From: Certhia americana
Lineage: Eukaryota; Chordata; Aves; Passeriformes; Certhiidae
DNA length: 64,000 nt
Reading direction: 5' to 3'
NCBI GenBank assembly: GCA_018697195.1
Contig: CM031857.1
Location: 53,959,982 to 54,023,981, forward strand
Below are positions 39,740 to 52,714 of the stretch, one piece after another. Position 1 is the stretch's first letter, and each line of letters starts with the position of its first letter. A program made the translations under genes and the position numbers. A model generated the notes under the pieces. That model made no database searches. It saw nothing but the letters and a program-made list of their open reading frames with translations, and had not been told where the DNA came from.

Positions 39740-39950
39740 AGGGAATAGAATATGACATACTATTTTAGTCAGAAGGGACCTATGATGATCTAGTCCAACT
39801 GCCTGACTGATCGAGGGCTGACCAGGATGTTGTTAAGGGCACTGTCCAAATGCCTCTTAAAATAGTGACAGGTTTGGGACTTGGGCCACAACTCTAGAAA
39901 GCCTGTTCCGGCATTTGACCACCATCTCAGCAAAGAAATACTTCCTAGGG
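39740..39950 (-). mobile_element. CR1 LINE fragment, 3' end
   Basis: Reading plus, TAGTCAGAAGGGACCTATGA, TGATCTAGTCCAACTGCCTG, GGGCACTGTCCAAATGCCTC, AAAGCCTGTTCCGGCATTTGACCACC and AAAGAAATACTTCCTA follow the reversed CR1 3' end. It stops abruptly at a run of about 21 A (39951-39971). Confidence 0.85.
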
Positions 39951-40409
39951 AAAAAAAAAAAAAAAAAAAAAGATTTCAGCTAGCAGATGATGTATTTCAG
40001 ATAACTTATTTGACAAGTGTGTAATTCTCACATAATTTAAGAGTGGAGTTTCTGCAACTAAAAATATGCCTTTGCAGAGTAGTTATGTTTTTGTCGCAAC
40101 TTCCAGAGATATTACAAGAGCTGTCTTTTGAGGCAACATAGGTAAGCACTTGGGGTGACTTTGTAGGTCTTGGGGTCTGGCATTCAGATCATGCCTTCAG
40201 CACTAAGCATCCCACAGCACAGAGAAGGGGAGAGGTGGGGACATGCCTGAGTCCCAGACACTGTTCAGGCATAACTATACCTTTCCAAACCTTACTGACA
40301 GAGGAGCACACAGACCCAGCAACCAGAGCAATATGCAACAGACTGCACAGAAAAAACAAGCTAACTCAATGCTTACAGCTCCCAGCAATTTGCACCTTCT
40401 CACCTCATT

Positions 40410-40443
<34 letters not shown>

Positions 40444-40451
40444 AAAAAAAA
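40410..40451 (+). repeat. Long poly(A) tract (interrupted by GAG)
   Basis: About 21 A, then GAG, then about 18 A. It could be an A-rich microsatellite or the tail of a decayed retrocopy. The roughly 230 bases upstream are less AT-rich than average but match nothing I recognise. Confidence 0.85.
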
Positions 40452-43400
40452 GAGGTACAGATCTTTAGTCACCTTCATACACCATGAAAGGGATCATCTT
40501 CTGGACATGCTTATTTCTCCCCATTGACTGTATTAGCAACCTACAGTGACTAACTGACTTGAAATTCAATTTTCATGTGTCATCCAATTCTCCCAAATGT
40601 CAGCTTCTGAACAGATTAATTCAACAGGGGCTGAATGCCTCAAGTATCTTGGGAGGAATCTACTGTATCAGAGACCAAAATTAATCTAGGATTAGTATCA
40701 TGCTCATGAAAACAGACATTTTAGAGAGAAAGGATGATTACTGGAAAGTTTTATGAGGATGCTTCATTCCGCGAATTTTCATACCAAATAGAAGCAGAAA
40801 AGGCTATGAACTACACAGCCTTCACGCTTGTTTCCACATTTATTTTCAAACAGAAAATATTAAAATAAACATATCTGAATGGCCGTATAAATTGTGCAAT
40901 AAATCTGGTGCTGCTTTCTTCTCAAAAGCAGCATAGTATTCATACATTACTATACATCAAAGAATTTTGAATCCTCACTTTCTGCTGAGGATGATGACTT
41001 CTTCAAGGAAATTTAAAGCAAGTTTTCAATGCATCTGCAATCAAGGATATAGTTTAAATAAATTGGAAAAAACTCTGATCTCTGAGGAAAAAAAAACTAT
41101 ACTTAACTAAGAAAAAACTTCACCCTTCCTAACTAAAACACATGATTAAGTCAGATAGAGGAAGGATCTACTAACCCTGAGTCATCGAAACTCACACAGT
41201 TTTAACTTTTCTTTGTGATTTTTTTTTTTTTTTTTTTAATCATAGCCAACAACCAGTTAAAAAATTTCCATGGAAAATATTTTTCTGTATACAGAACATC
41301 TCATATAAGTTGGTTTATGTATTTTGCAGTGATGGCTGCTACACAAGAGTACTAATCAATCCTGGGAAAAATACAGCTTGATAATGAGCTTCCATAAGCT
41401 GGCACTGAAGCATTGCATGCATGCCTGAGAGTTCCAATGGTTCCACTGAACACACTTCTGCTGCGCTTCAGTGCTATGAAGTCACTGAAGAATGGAAGAA
41501 TAATTGTCAACTAAATGAAACTTCAATGACCCTCCAAAATGAGAAGTTAGATATATCTGCTAATTCAGTAGAGCCAAAACAAAATAAAAAAAACCCAAAT
41601 CCACAAAACCAAAAAAAAGCAAAAGAACTCAGTCAAAAAGGACAGAAGCAGCCATGCACATACTCTGTGTTCTGTAAAATCAAAGCACAGATAAAAGAAA
41701 GGAAAACAGCACAATATGGAAAGCAATGGAAAGTGAGAACAGTTATAACACTATGTGCTGTTAAACATCTTTTAACATGGATTTTTTTTTCTTGTTGAGG
41801 AAAAGATCATGAAACATATTGCAGTCCTAGGCTTGATTTTCAGCAGCAAGTCAAAACCAAAGCAAGCTGGAACTTGATAATGTACCATATGGTTTTCAGA
41901 AGCAGAAGTGCTGGAACAAAAACCTAGGAAACTCATTTAGCAATCTAGTCTAGATTTATTTTTTCCAACACCATCTTCACCACTATATTTTTGCTGTAAT
42001 GCCACATATGTAAACAATCTGAAGGCCAAAAAAGGGGATTACTTCATTTGTTTTATAAGCATCTATTACTCTGCTGACTGAAGATGTCATCTTATGATAA
42101 CAGATTAATAATAACAACTTTAATATCAGAGGTTTAAATATTTAAAGAAGAAATTGGTTTTAGGAACACTAACTTGTAGATTTGATGTTATATATCTACT
42201 TAAACCCATACATAATATCACCCACACATTACACATAAATACACACAGAGAGGGACTTTTGGAAAACCCACCAAACATCTAAACTTCTCAGGAGGATAAG
42301 CAACTAACCTGCCAAGCTCAGAGTGTTACTTTATCCCCATACCTTGCCAAAAAATAAAGTAAACTAAAGGTCAAACACTATATCCCATTCCCCAGAGAAA
42401 AGGAAATGGTTAAGAGGTACTGCGCTACTCTGAGAGTGCTATCTATATTTTCTGGTAATAAAGGACACATAGGTGATATAGGAATGTCTCATTTTGCAAC
42501 TGATAGTTTTAGTGGGAAGGTACTGTGAGGGTCCAGAACTCCAGGGCTGCTGCAAACTTGTGTCAGCAATTTACTGATTTGTTTTGGAATAGCACTGGGT
42601 GCTGTAGCAACTTTCCAAAACAATTTAACATCAGTGTGTTAAAGTAGTTTGAACTCTTGCCTCTTCTTTTCCTCTCCTTCCACCAAATCAGGACTCACAT
42701 AATCAAGCACATCCTTCCTGTCTAGCCTCAGCAATAATCACTAAAGCATCACTGCACTACTTAGCCATATGTAAAAAGGCCTTAAGCACTTCCATCCTCA
42801 CACCATGTTTTCCCAGTTTCACTTGGTTTCTGTCAACTCTTATAGATCTGCTCCATTCTCCAAACATAAGAAGGGGTTATATTATCCCCTCATACTGAAC
42901 ACAGTGATAGGAAGGTGTAAAAGCAAACAGTACTTCTGTGCTTAACAGAGGAGGAGGAGGAACCAGCCAGCTTGGTCTTTACTTTTCTTTTCCCTGGTCT
43001 TATCCTATGAAGCTAACAGTAGTCCCTTGTTATGTGGGACAGAGAACCAGGCAATCTCCCACAACAGCACTGAATGACGTACAAACATCAACACAGTTAA
43101 AGTTCCCCAGGTTTTCTGACTGAACACTCACACACTTCTCTAGCTTTGTGGATTGTTTTGTTTTAAAACATGGTGGAAAGTTACAGCTTTAACCTGATCA
43201 GCCACTTCCGTTATTTGAAGCATATGACCTTTCATCTTCACATGTTCAAATATTTGTACTGCTATTTCGCATTTACACTGCAAGCAGAACTTCAAGTATT
43301 TGAAATAGATTATCTTGAAGATATGAACTGTTCCAGAAAAGTATGGAATGGTCTATATCCGTCTGGTAACTCAGTTATGCAGTATAAACAATCTAAGTCA

Positions 43401-44834
43401 TCATAATTACAAGAGTTAATTCTGGTAAAATGTAAGAAGGGGTAAATTGGTTTCAAAAATCCTCAGATGTTTTACAGCTGAACAAAAACTTGCAGGTTTA
43501 GTATACAGTTAGCTAGTCTAACATAGAAGATACGAACATAGAAGCAAAATAGTTAAATGAAGAATTTTCTACTGGCTTTCAGAAGCAAAATATCTAAATA
43601 ACACATTTTCTACTGGTTTTCAATACCTTTTCAGTCAGGACTGAATAAAACTAATTAGTTCAGTTACAGGCCAACTTATACACTATGAATATGAACAAAA
43701 CAGCTCTCAATTTTGATTGCAAGAACACAAATTTTGTCAGCTCTACAGGTTAGCTTATAATCTGTGCAATCCAACACCAATGCTGTCATGAAAGAAGCTG
43801 GAGAAGTAGTTTTCATACATCAAGGAAATAATCACTACAAAATGTGTGTACTGTAGCTAAATAAAAAGACTTACAGAAAAATTAGTAACTCCATTGTAAA
43901 GGCAGAAGTCTTCTCCCTTCTCATAGTTTCAAAGTTCAAGGGAAAACAAAGGAACACATGAACTAATATTCAAATTTAAAATATTTTTGAAAAATATGGA
44001 AAAGGCTTAACACTACAGTGTTTTGTAATTGAATACATCATACTTTCAAATGCAGTATCTATCCCTTTCACGAGTACTACATAAAACAAACATAAATGAT
44101 TTTAACACTCTTATAAATAAATAAGCAACTGCCTGACCTTTCTGTGGCCTAAGTATTAACTGGAAAACCTTGACAAAAAACACAGTCCCTGCAATTCTGG
44201 ACTTCCCATATTTCAGATATACAAAGAATTTTCTACCTACTGGTGGCTTTTAAATAACCAGATGCAAAAAGGGTTTCCACTGAAGTTTCCTCCCACTGAA
44301 CAAATGCACTTGCTGACTCTTCACAAATCTTGTATCAGACGTGAAAGAAGGACAGAGAACGAAAGTCACAACTTTCATTCCACAGTGTGAAACACAGAAC
44401 AGGTGTCAACAGTTATCATGAAATGGGGAAAGAAAAGAAAATTACTTTCCTTATTGAAGACCACTGCCCAATGAAAAATCTCTTTTTAAAATGCATGCAA
44501 TTACTACCAGTCCCACTTTAGTCAGTAGTCATAATGGGCTGCCTTTTGGTTTTAAATGAAAAAGGACAACAACAGCATGCATGTTGTTTTTTCCATTAGA
44601 AGATTAACACAAACCCCCACAGATTCATTTATTTGAAGAAATATTTTGCTTGTTTTCCAGTTTTAATCTTACTTGGCAGGAGAAAGAGACAAAATTTTAA
44701 AGAAAATGTATATCCAAAAGAACATTTAAACTCACATATGACTCAAAATCTTGCATGATTACAACTGTAAGCTTGACAGTACAGCCTGAAAGTCTTATTT
44801 TTATGGAGGGCAGAACAAGTAACTCAGTCTCAAC

Positions 44835-45500
44835 TATGTTTGAAAGGTCATGGTGAACAGGGGAAGTTCCCAAGGACTAGACGAAAGCAAATGTCAGTGC
44901 AATCTTCAAAAAAGGGCAAGGAGGATCCAGGGAGCTAGAAGCTGGTCAAGATCAACTTTAGCTCTGGGAAGATGAGTGAACAAAGCTTCCTAGAAGCTGT
45001 TTCCAATGCATTAAAGACAAAAAGGTGATTTGGGGTAGTAACTATGGATTCACAAAGGGTAAATCATGCCAGACAAACCTGGATGGCCTTCTACAGTGAA
45101 ATTACTAGCTTGGTGAATGAGGGGAGAGCACAGCTAACATTTATCATGACTTCAGTAAAGCTTTTGACACTCTTTTGAATAACACAGAAACTGATGAAAA
45201 ACACAGATAGAGCATAGGCACCAAGGTAGACTGAAAACTGGACCAAGTGCCAGTCTTTCAATCTTGTGATCAGCAGTGCATAGTCTAGCAGGCGGCCATC
45301 TGTGGTCACCTACTGCAGTGGCTGACACTGGGGCAGATAAAGACTAAAATCTTCTTTAAAGATCTGGAGGATGGGAAAAACCACATCATGAACAAGTGAC
45401 GCAAATCTGAGTGGAGCAGCTGATGCACTAAATGCTTGCACTGCCATCGAGAAATACAAATTCAGGAAGTGTCCAGGCAGACACTAACCTACAAAAGCAA
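44835..45500 (+). mobile_element. CR1 LINE fragment, reverse-transcriptase region
   Basis: GAAAGGTCATGGTGAACAGG, TTCAAAAAAGGGCAAGGAGG, TGGATTCACAAAGGGTAAAT, CATGCCAGACAAACCTGGAT-GGCCTTCTACAGTGAAATTACTAGCT, GAGGGGAGAGCACAGCTAAC, TTTATCATGACTTCAGTAAAGCTTTTGACAC and GATCTGGAGGATGGG match the CR1 ORF2 reverse-transcriptase region, including the DFSKAFDT motif. A divergent middle part (45190-45300) suggests an internal rearrangement. Frames are broken throughout. Confidence 0.88.
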
Positions 45501-45902
45501 GTCCCACCATTCTAGCTACCCAGTTGCAGGCAAGTATCAGCCTGGAGATCACAGTTATTAGCACATGCTGTGCCTCAGCTACTATGTTCTACAGTAGGGA
45601 AAGGTTTATTTGCCTTAATAAGATCATGCAGTAATATAAATATATAACTTCCAAATAAGACCCAACCATGGCTTGATAACTTGGCAGCTGTTTGATCCCA
45701 TTCTTCCATGAAGAAGTTCTTCCACTTTTCTGCTTCATACTTCTTACAAATCTCATGTCTGCACCAGTTCTGCCTTCACCTCAATCTCTAACACACATAT
45801 ATGCCTAAAGCTGCACAAATATATTCCAGATACTACCTTTTACAATGTCTACATGTCAGTGATGTGTTGGAAGGAAAAAAAAATATACAGACATTTCCTT
45901 AC

Positions 45903-46031
45903 CTGTTGTGCTCCATCCCCACTAACAATTGGGGAAGTCAGAAGAGGGATTTCACTACTTATTATTGAAGTGGTATCCAGTAATGGTGGATGTTCTGCCA
46001 TCATTGATGGTACACTAATTCACAAGATCAC
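45903..46031 (-). CDS. FNDC3A: FNDC3A start-codon exon (5'UTR end plus first 33-34 codons)
   Basis: The minus-strand exon has acceptor TTCTTTGCAG before base 46031 and donor CAACAG|GTAAGG after base 45903. After 27 nt of leader it reads MMAEHPPLLDTTSIISSE and then IPLLTSPIVSGDGAQQ, ending in phase 0. The human form as I recall it begins MAEHPPLLDTTQILSSD, so the gene identity is clear, with several substitutions. Two ATGs lie in tandem: 46004-46002 (weak context, T at -3 and A at +4) and 46001-45999 (A at -3 and G at +4). The second matches the mammalian start and has the better context. An in-frame TGA at 46022-46020 closes the frame 15 nt upstream, so the protein cannot extend into exon 1. 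CDS coordinates include the short leader; coding runs from 46004 or 46001 to 45903. Confidence 0.93.
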
Positions 46032-46596
46032 CTGCAAAGAAAAGTTACTCAGATGGTTAAACTATATAAATATTTCTGAATAATTACCCTTAAAAACTGC
46101 CTCACTTTAGAAATAACAACAAAAAACGATTACGAAATTAGACACCTTAAGAAAGTATGCTTCCACAACAACCAGCAATCGCACCAGCCTGAAGACTGTT
46201 TTTGTGTTTTTGTCAGCTAGTACAAACCATAGTTATATAGAGAGGGTGATTTACACCCCCTCTAGCGGCTGAACCTCAGAAGAAGGTAGATCACCACCCT
46301 GGAGCTAACAAAGCTGAATCTTTTAACTTAGCAACAAACCTAGGTTTCATCTGACTGGCACTGCTGACAAAATGCCTGCTGAGGAAAAAATTAAAAACGA
46401 AAAGAAAAACCTAGTTGCTTTAGAACCTACATATATAGCGTTCTTGTTGGTGTGAAACTGGTAAAAAACCATAACATACTAACAGGGACACTTACTTTTT
46501 TTCTTTTTTAATAATCTTTCCCTATTATTATAATGGATAAATACTTACTTTAGTAACAACTTGTTACTAGGAAATGTCCCACTGGAGGCACAAATA

Positions 46597-46646
46597 AATT
46601 ATTATTATTATTATTAGAATATAATATATCTTCTGTACAATCTGAC

Positions 46647-46689
<43 letters not shown>

Positions 46690-46708
46690 TCTTCTGTACA
46701 ATCTGACA
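46597..46708 (+). repeat. TTA/AAT microsatellite inside a duplicated flank
   Basis: A short TTA array (46597-46617) is followed by a 22-bp unit beginning ATATCTTCTGTACAATCTGA (46626-46647), about 13 ATA units (46648-46688), then an identical copy of the 22-bp unit (46687-46708). The array is therefore bracketed by a perfect direct repeat. Confidence 0.95.
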
Positions 46709-48935
46709 TTTCATCATTTTAAAATTTATTAGACCCAGAAATTAAGCTGTGTCACTTTGATAACCAGTGGCCCTTAAATCAGCAGCTGGAACTTGGGGAG
46801 GAAGGGAAGAGATAATGCCCTCACATACAACTGTAATCCTCATAACTATACTACAAAAGAGCCCTTGCTAGCGCACATTGTAAAGTTACAAGAAACCTGA
46901 TAACAGGAGAAAAAGCCGCAGAGGCAAGAGGCCCATGAAAGCAGTGATACACTTTAACTCTGAGGAGTATCACATAACAAGGTTACAGAGAGCAGGATTC
47001 AGCAGAGCATTCCTTTCAATTATATTAGCAAGTCACAAGTAACATGTTTTCTGATACTTTGCGTCTTAGTGCTATATGAACACTGGATGGAGGAATTAAA
47101 ACCGAAAAAGCTAAAGATTAACATTTTTCCATGCTGGAAATAAGTACTGCAAGTTTAAGAAACTGCTTTTGAAATTGCATTTAATTTGTGTTTAAAAAAA
47201 TATCAATAAATTACATCGGTTTACTGTACTGGTCTTAACTCAATCCCAGCTAGACTTAGTACACTCAGTTTTTGAAACAAAAAAAAAAAAAAATTAGATC
47301 AACAAGAATTGAGAAACTGATATTTCTTAACAAAACAGAAAGACAGATGGAAAGAATTCACTAGAGGTGAATTGGCACATTCAGAATTCCCACAAGTTAA
47401 TCACATTTTGCATCTGAAAACAGTGCTTTACATCAAAAATAGACATAAAGATTAGGCTGAGAAGAAGCTTGTACTCTATTTCTAAGGCAGAACTGCCTCT
47501 CTTAGCCAGTGCTTACAGTAGCCTGGTGAAAAAAAGTAAATACAATTTTAGAGTTATACAGTCTGACAGCCAGTAGTGTTACAGGCTTTTACAAGTTTTG
47601 CCTTGGTATCATCTGGCAACTGAAACTCCCTACAAACACTTCCAAACTTCCAGTTCAGATATACTGCCTGCTCATAAACAGAGACATTTACTAGTTACAG
47701 CATTAACTTCAAATGAAAAAATACCCGATAAAATGGAAGGAGTGATAAAGTCAGCTTAATGACACTAACTTCAGTACCAAGCTCTAGAGATATTTGGTTA
47801 ACTGGTACAGCTTACTACCCAGAGGCATTGTCAAAAATTTCATCCCACCCAATGGGATGGACTTTTACTTGCTTGCCCCTCTACGGTGGGTGTTGTAGCT
47901 CTGCTGGGGGTTGAAATCTGTACTACAGTGCTCTCAGTACAAGAGGACTCACACATTAACAAAGCACTCCAGGCCTCTTGTACAGCTACACATATACCGT
48001 ACAGCTTAACTATTACCATACTGATGGTTGTACTACTGTAAAACTAGGAACTTCAAGAAAAACACATTCTGACATTATTTAGGTGATTCATTTCCTTCCA
48101 TCGTATAATCTGCAAAGATTTAAGTTTGGGAGAAAGAAAAGTATCTCCAGGTTAAAACACTCAAACCTATCTGTGACTACTTAAGAATTCATCAACACCC
48201 ATGCCAAGTCATTTAGACCTGCTTAGCCAGACTAATTGGTCTCTCAAGCAATAAGAACAGGGTTTTTTATTCCTATCTTACTTTAAAAGCTTTCCTCATC
48301 AACAAACAAATCCTCCAGGCTACAGTCAGTCTCCACCACTTCTGCAGGTGGGCAGAGGGCTGATGAAAGTTATTTGGATTACCTTCAAAGCCAGCCACTT
48401 TGATGGTAAGCTTCCCAGGATAATATCCAATAACTGCTAAATATGAAATATGAAGGCACAGCCTGGAAGCTGTGGAGGTTAGAATCAAGGCATCCCTCCT
48501 CTCTCAATAGCTACAACCAAGCTTCATGTTGTGCCGTTTCTCGGTCGTACAGCTCCAAGTATTTTGTGCTACTACCTAAAGTGTCACAGAGAGAAAGTAA
48601 TTCCAACACTCCTGACCTAAGCTGGCTTAAATTTCCCCACATTTAAGGTAAAAGGAGCTCACTATTTCCAAGTCACCGTGCTAATGATTAGTCTCTCATA
48701 TCAGAAAGCACTAATTGCCTTTATCACACACTTTTGACTTATTTCATAACTTATGATGCGCTCAGTGTGATCACCATTTATTAGGCATAAATCAAAACAT
48801 GTCTATCAAACTGAACACTAGTGAGAATTAAACATAGCCTGAACTGACTCAAATACACATGCCATCACAACCTATTCAGGCCTTCCGAGACAGGAGTAGC
48901 TCTGAACGTATCTAACATCTGGTCTCAGGTTCATT

Positions 48936-49600
48936 CATTCCTAGAATCATTAAGGTTGAAAAAGACCTTTAAGATAATCAAGTTCAACCATTAACCCAGC
49001 ACTAAATCATGTCCCCATGCACCACGTCTACATATCTCTTAAATATCTCCAGGGATGGCAACTCCACCATTTCCCTGGACAGTGTGTGCCAATGCTTAAC
49101 TACCCTTTAGGTGAAGAATTTTTTCCTACTGTCCAACCTAAACTTCTTCTGGTGCAACTCGAGGACATTTCTTCTTACCTATCACTTGCTACCTGGGAGA
49201 AAAGACTGACCCCAACCTGGCTCCACCCTTCTTTCAGGCAGCTGTAGAGTGATTAGGTCCCCCCTGAGCTTCTTCTCCAAGCTAAACCCCCCAGTTCCCT
49301 CAGCTGCTCCTTACAGGACCTGTGCTCCAGACCCTTCCCAGCTCTGTTGCCCAGTTCTCTGGACTTGCTCCAGCACCTCAGAGTTCTTGTAGTGAGGGAC
49401 CAAGAACTGGACACAGGGTCAAGGTGTGGCCTCACCAGTGCCAAGCAGAGGGGTCAATCCCTGCCCTGGTCCTGCTGGCCACACTATTGCGGATAGAGGC
49501 CAGGATGCCACTGGCCCTCTTGGGGAACAGCCTGGCTCATCTTCAGCCACTGTTGACCAGGTTCTCTTCCACCAGGCAGCCTTCCATTCTCTTACACAGG
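48936..49600 (-). mobile_element. CR1 LINE, 3' part
   Basis: Reading plus, CCTAGAATCATTAAGGTTGA-AAAAGACC, CCAGGGATGGCAACTCCACC, GTGAAGAATTTTTTCCTACT, TGGTGCAACTCGAGGACATT, CCCCTGAGCTTCTTCTCCAA, GCTCCAGACCCTTCCCAGCT, GTCAAGGTGTGGCCTCACCA and CAGGATGCCACTGGCC follow the reversed CR1 3' region in order. The copy is on the minus strand, in sense with FNDC3A. Frames of 63-97 codons within it are decayed repeat sequence. Confidence 0.95.
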
Positions 49601-52600
49601 TGTTTAATAATTTAATTTGTATTAAATCAAGTGCTTAGGTCGGTAGTCCAACTTTGGCATAGTCTTCAGTGTCTTCACTGGGACACAGCTAAATTCCTGG
49701 ATGCAAGCATTTGATTTATTCTGGAGACAGAGCACACTGCTCATCGATAAATGCTGACAGAAGGTACTATGTAGAATGTTATTCCTGACACCCTCTACAA
49801 CAATAATAAAAGTGCTACCTGTCAGACTGTGTAATCAATCTAGGAAAAAAAATGTTTTCTTGACAATACAATATTAGATTTCTCTGCAACATCACTGAAC
49901 TAGGCTCAAAGACTAAAGGTTTAAACTTCACACCGATGTGGGTCTATACTAGACATTCATCAAAAGCCTCTTCCCCATCAGTAGTCAGGAGGCAGAAATC
50001 TGTACAAGTCAGTGCACATAATATGGTCACAGTAAGACTTGATATGTTCACCCATTGCAGGTGCTTTTTCTTTTTTTTTGCTATGAGGACAGAAAGATAC
50101 CAATTTGAAAAGAGAGAATGTGTCAGGAGGAGAAGTCAGCTAAAATGGACAAAAAGTTCGCTTCAAGACAAGCAGAAGTGCTCAATCAACATATCTTGGA
50201 AATAAATTACATCACATTCAATGCAAGAACCTCAAGTGTGTGCAGACAAAGCCTTTAGATCAGCAGTTCCCAGTAGCTTGCATTCAAGACCTCTTGAAGA
50301 CATTTATCTAGACCTTTGAAAAAGACTTGCAAATAACTTGGGTCCTAGGAAAGTTTCAGAGGTCCAGAAGAAAACTAGAAGTTTTGCATTAAGTACTGTG
50401 TAAAAGGGATAATCTAATCCTGTTAGCAAACAATCTGAGGTCAACACTGGATGTTATTTTTAAAGAACTAACATACAACTAAGTTTGATTGAAAAAGCCT
50501 TGTCCAATTAATTTCATACAAACCTTCTGGTGATGGATATTGCTGAAAAAGGTACTAATAAGTGGAATGGAAAAACAACCATACAATCTTACTTGGCATT
50601 AGAGAGCATTTATCTTCAACAGAGAAACAGAACAGATGGATTAAAACTGAATGGACAGTCCTTAAATATTAACAGTAAATAGAGTTATTGAGCCATGTGA
50701 GCTTCCAATAGGAAGGGAAGGTATCAGTTCTTGGCTTCTCATTACAGAACATGTTTTTAACTTGCCTCTCAGAAAAAATAAATAAAAGGAAGTCAAAAGG
50801 AAGTCTGGAAATGACAAGCCATGACAGTGATAAGAGACTGAGTCATTTCAGTCAACTAAAATGGCATAAATAGCTTAAAAAGTTAGACATAGCAAAAAGT
50901 ATTAATGCATAAAGGTAAAGCTGCTCTTTCTAAGACTAAAAAGAATGAACTCAATCCTGTGAAAGGTTGATTCTGACAAGGACAGAATAATAAAAGTGGA
51001 CAAGGTTGCCAAAAGGCTTTATCAGTTATATCAACAGGTCTACCTCCCTTAGCAACATGGAGGGGAGGATGTCTTTCCTGCCTCTGGCTGTAAATACCTA
51101 CCATCTCTACTGGAATAACTTCACAAGCTTTGTCTCCAATTTTCTGACTTAAAACTGCTGCTAACTGTTCCAAGTATGAGCAACAACTTCTTGAACATAT
51201 TGTTTTGTATGGAAAATACTGGAAGCAAAGTACGTGCATACTGCGATTTCAGCCTGAACCCTCATAAAGCTGCTCCAGATGATGTAACTGTCCTCCAACT
51301 CCCCTAGTTTCTGGATGTACTCAGGACTTAATGAGGTGTTGAAAAGGGCACAAGAAAAACAACTTGCATTTGGACAACAAGTAAGGTTCAGCCTGCAGAA
51401 CCACTACAAAGAATTCACTAGCCTATTGTCAGATTTCCTGCACCATTGAAAACTGATGCAGCAACCTTCAGAAGGGGTAAAACAACATGTGGGATGAACC
51501 AAAGGATTTATTTAAGGCCCACTCACTGTGCCATTCTTGTGGACATATTAAAAGGGACCAGACAAGGAAGAGGACACTTTAGATGAAAAGAGAGATAATT
51601 CTCAGTTGCTGAGCACAGAAGCAGCCCAGAAGTAATTTGCTAGTAGTGGTGCATTAAATGCATGGTTATTTAGAAATCTACACTGTTTCATGCACAGCAA
51701 CAACTGCTACATGAACAGCTATTTAATTTCTTGTCTTGCTACTGCATATACTGAACAGACATTCAAAGTCAATTCAGGACTGCAAACTCAGTGTACACTG
51801 AACCCGCCCTGAGTCTGTTCTACAATGTAAGGAAAGTACAGGGTCTCTTGAGATTACAACCAAATTGTGTAGGTTAATACTCTGTACAAGACTTACATTG
51901 TAAACTACCTATTGCCCACTACCCCCACCTGAACTATTAATTTTCCCTATTCACACATGAATTTGAAAATACCTTGAAAGAGTTTTCTGAAGCCTATCAA
52001 AGCTGAATCAAAGTGAGTTATCTAAATTTACTGGATGTGATTTGTTTAGACTCCAGGGCAAGGCAAAAGGCTAAATGATGTTAAAGCTCGAGAACTGTTC
52101 AGTAACCAAGTTTGCCTTCCTGAACTGTAATGACAATCTAAATCAACGCCTAAATGCCTTCAGATTTGGTCCTTTATTTTTTCTGTGGCATTACCCTCAA
52201 GTTGTAAAGCACAACACAACGCTGCTTTTTACTCTGTCAGTTGTTCACTAAGGGTTAAGGTGTGTTGTAAGGCTGAGATCATTGGGCAGTGCATTCAGTG
52301 ATTTCCTCCGTACATGCAAAGGATCAGCATTTCCATCTCCAAGAGACTAGCAGCTGATCTTAAGGATAGTCTCTGAAAAACACATCAGCATTATATCAGC
52401 TGGATCACCAAGTTAAAACAACATGAGTCAGCAGCACGTGTCCTGTAGCAATGAAGGCATATGAGGCTGTATTAGCAGAGAAGTACAGCCAATAGGCTGA
52501 GGGAGGGGATTATTCCCTGCTATTCAATGGTAATAGGGTGGAATCTGGAATACAACGTTCTCAGTCACCTCCTCCTCCTCCCAGTATAGGAGAGATGCCA

Positions 52601-52714
52601 CAAAGACTGTTCCTGGGCTTAGGCCATCAAAGACAAGGAGAAGCTAAGAGCACTAGAGTAGCCAGGGGTCACCTGCTAGCTGGATACCACTACCTGAAGG
52701 ATGCTGGTTGACAG

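Larger units (their letters stand above)
25752..45902 (-). other. FNDC3A: FNDC3A intron 2 (20.2 kb)
   Basis: This is AT-rich intron between two phase-0 splice sites. Recognisable contents are a GC-richer unclassified block (27.5-28.2 kb), an ancient CR1 fragment (30.0-30.4 kb), poly(A) tracts (32.4, 34.6 and 40.4 kb), a G-run cluster (34.24 kb), an X-box region (35.2-35.6 kb), a MIR-like SINE (36.6-36.8 kb), a CR1 fragment (39.7-39.95 kb) and a CR1 reverse-transcriptase fragment (44.8-45.5 kb). I see nothing identifiable in 28.2-30.0, 30.4-32.3, 32.4-34.2, 36.9-39.7 or 40.5-44.8 kb. Confidence 0.8.

Noticed and set aside
40200..40451. Possible processed retrocopy ending in the long poly(A) tract
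   Set aside because: The upstream 230 bases match no gene I recognise, and no target-site duplication could be seen beyond the tail. Kept only as a poly(A) repeat.
41421..41798. 125-codon plus-strand frame starting at a true ATG
   Set aside because: Its middle is Lys/Asn/Gln-rich from A-rich DNA. There is no domain, no conservation evidence and no promoter or splice context.
46225..46330. Partial inverted similarity around GGGTGATTTACACCCCC and GATCACCACCC, considered as a transposon end or small RNA
   Set aside because: The pairing is short and imperfect, no target-site duplication was found, and no known RNA fold fits.
49253..49638. Open frames of 63-97 codons on both strands around 49.3-49.6 kb
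   Set aside because: They lie inside the minus-oriented CR1 fragment and are decayed repeat sequence, not a host gene.
50883..51239. 118-codon minus-strand frame in intron 1
   Set aside because: No recognisable family and no flanking splice signals in a sensible arrangement. It could be decayed repeat sequence but was not identifiable.
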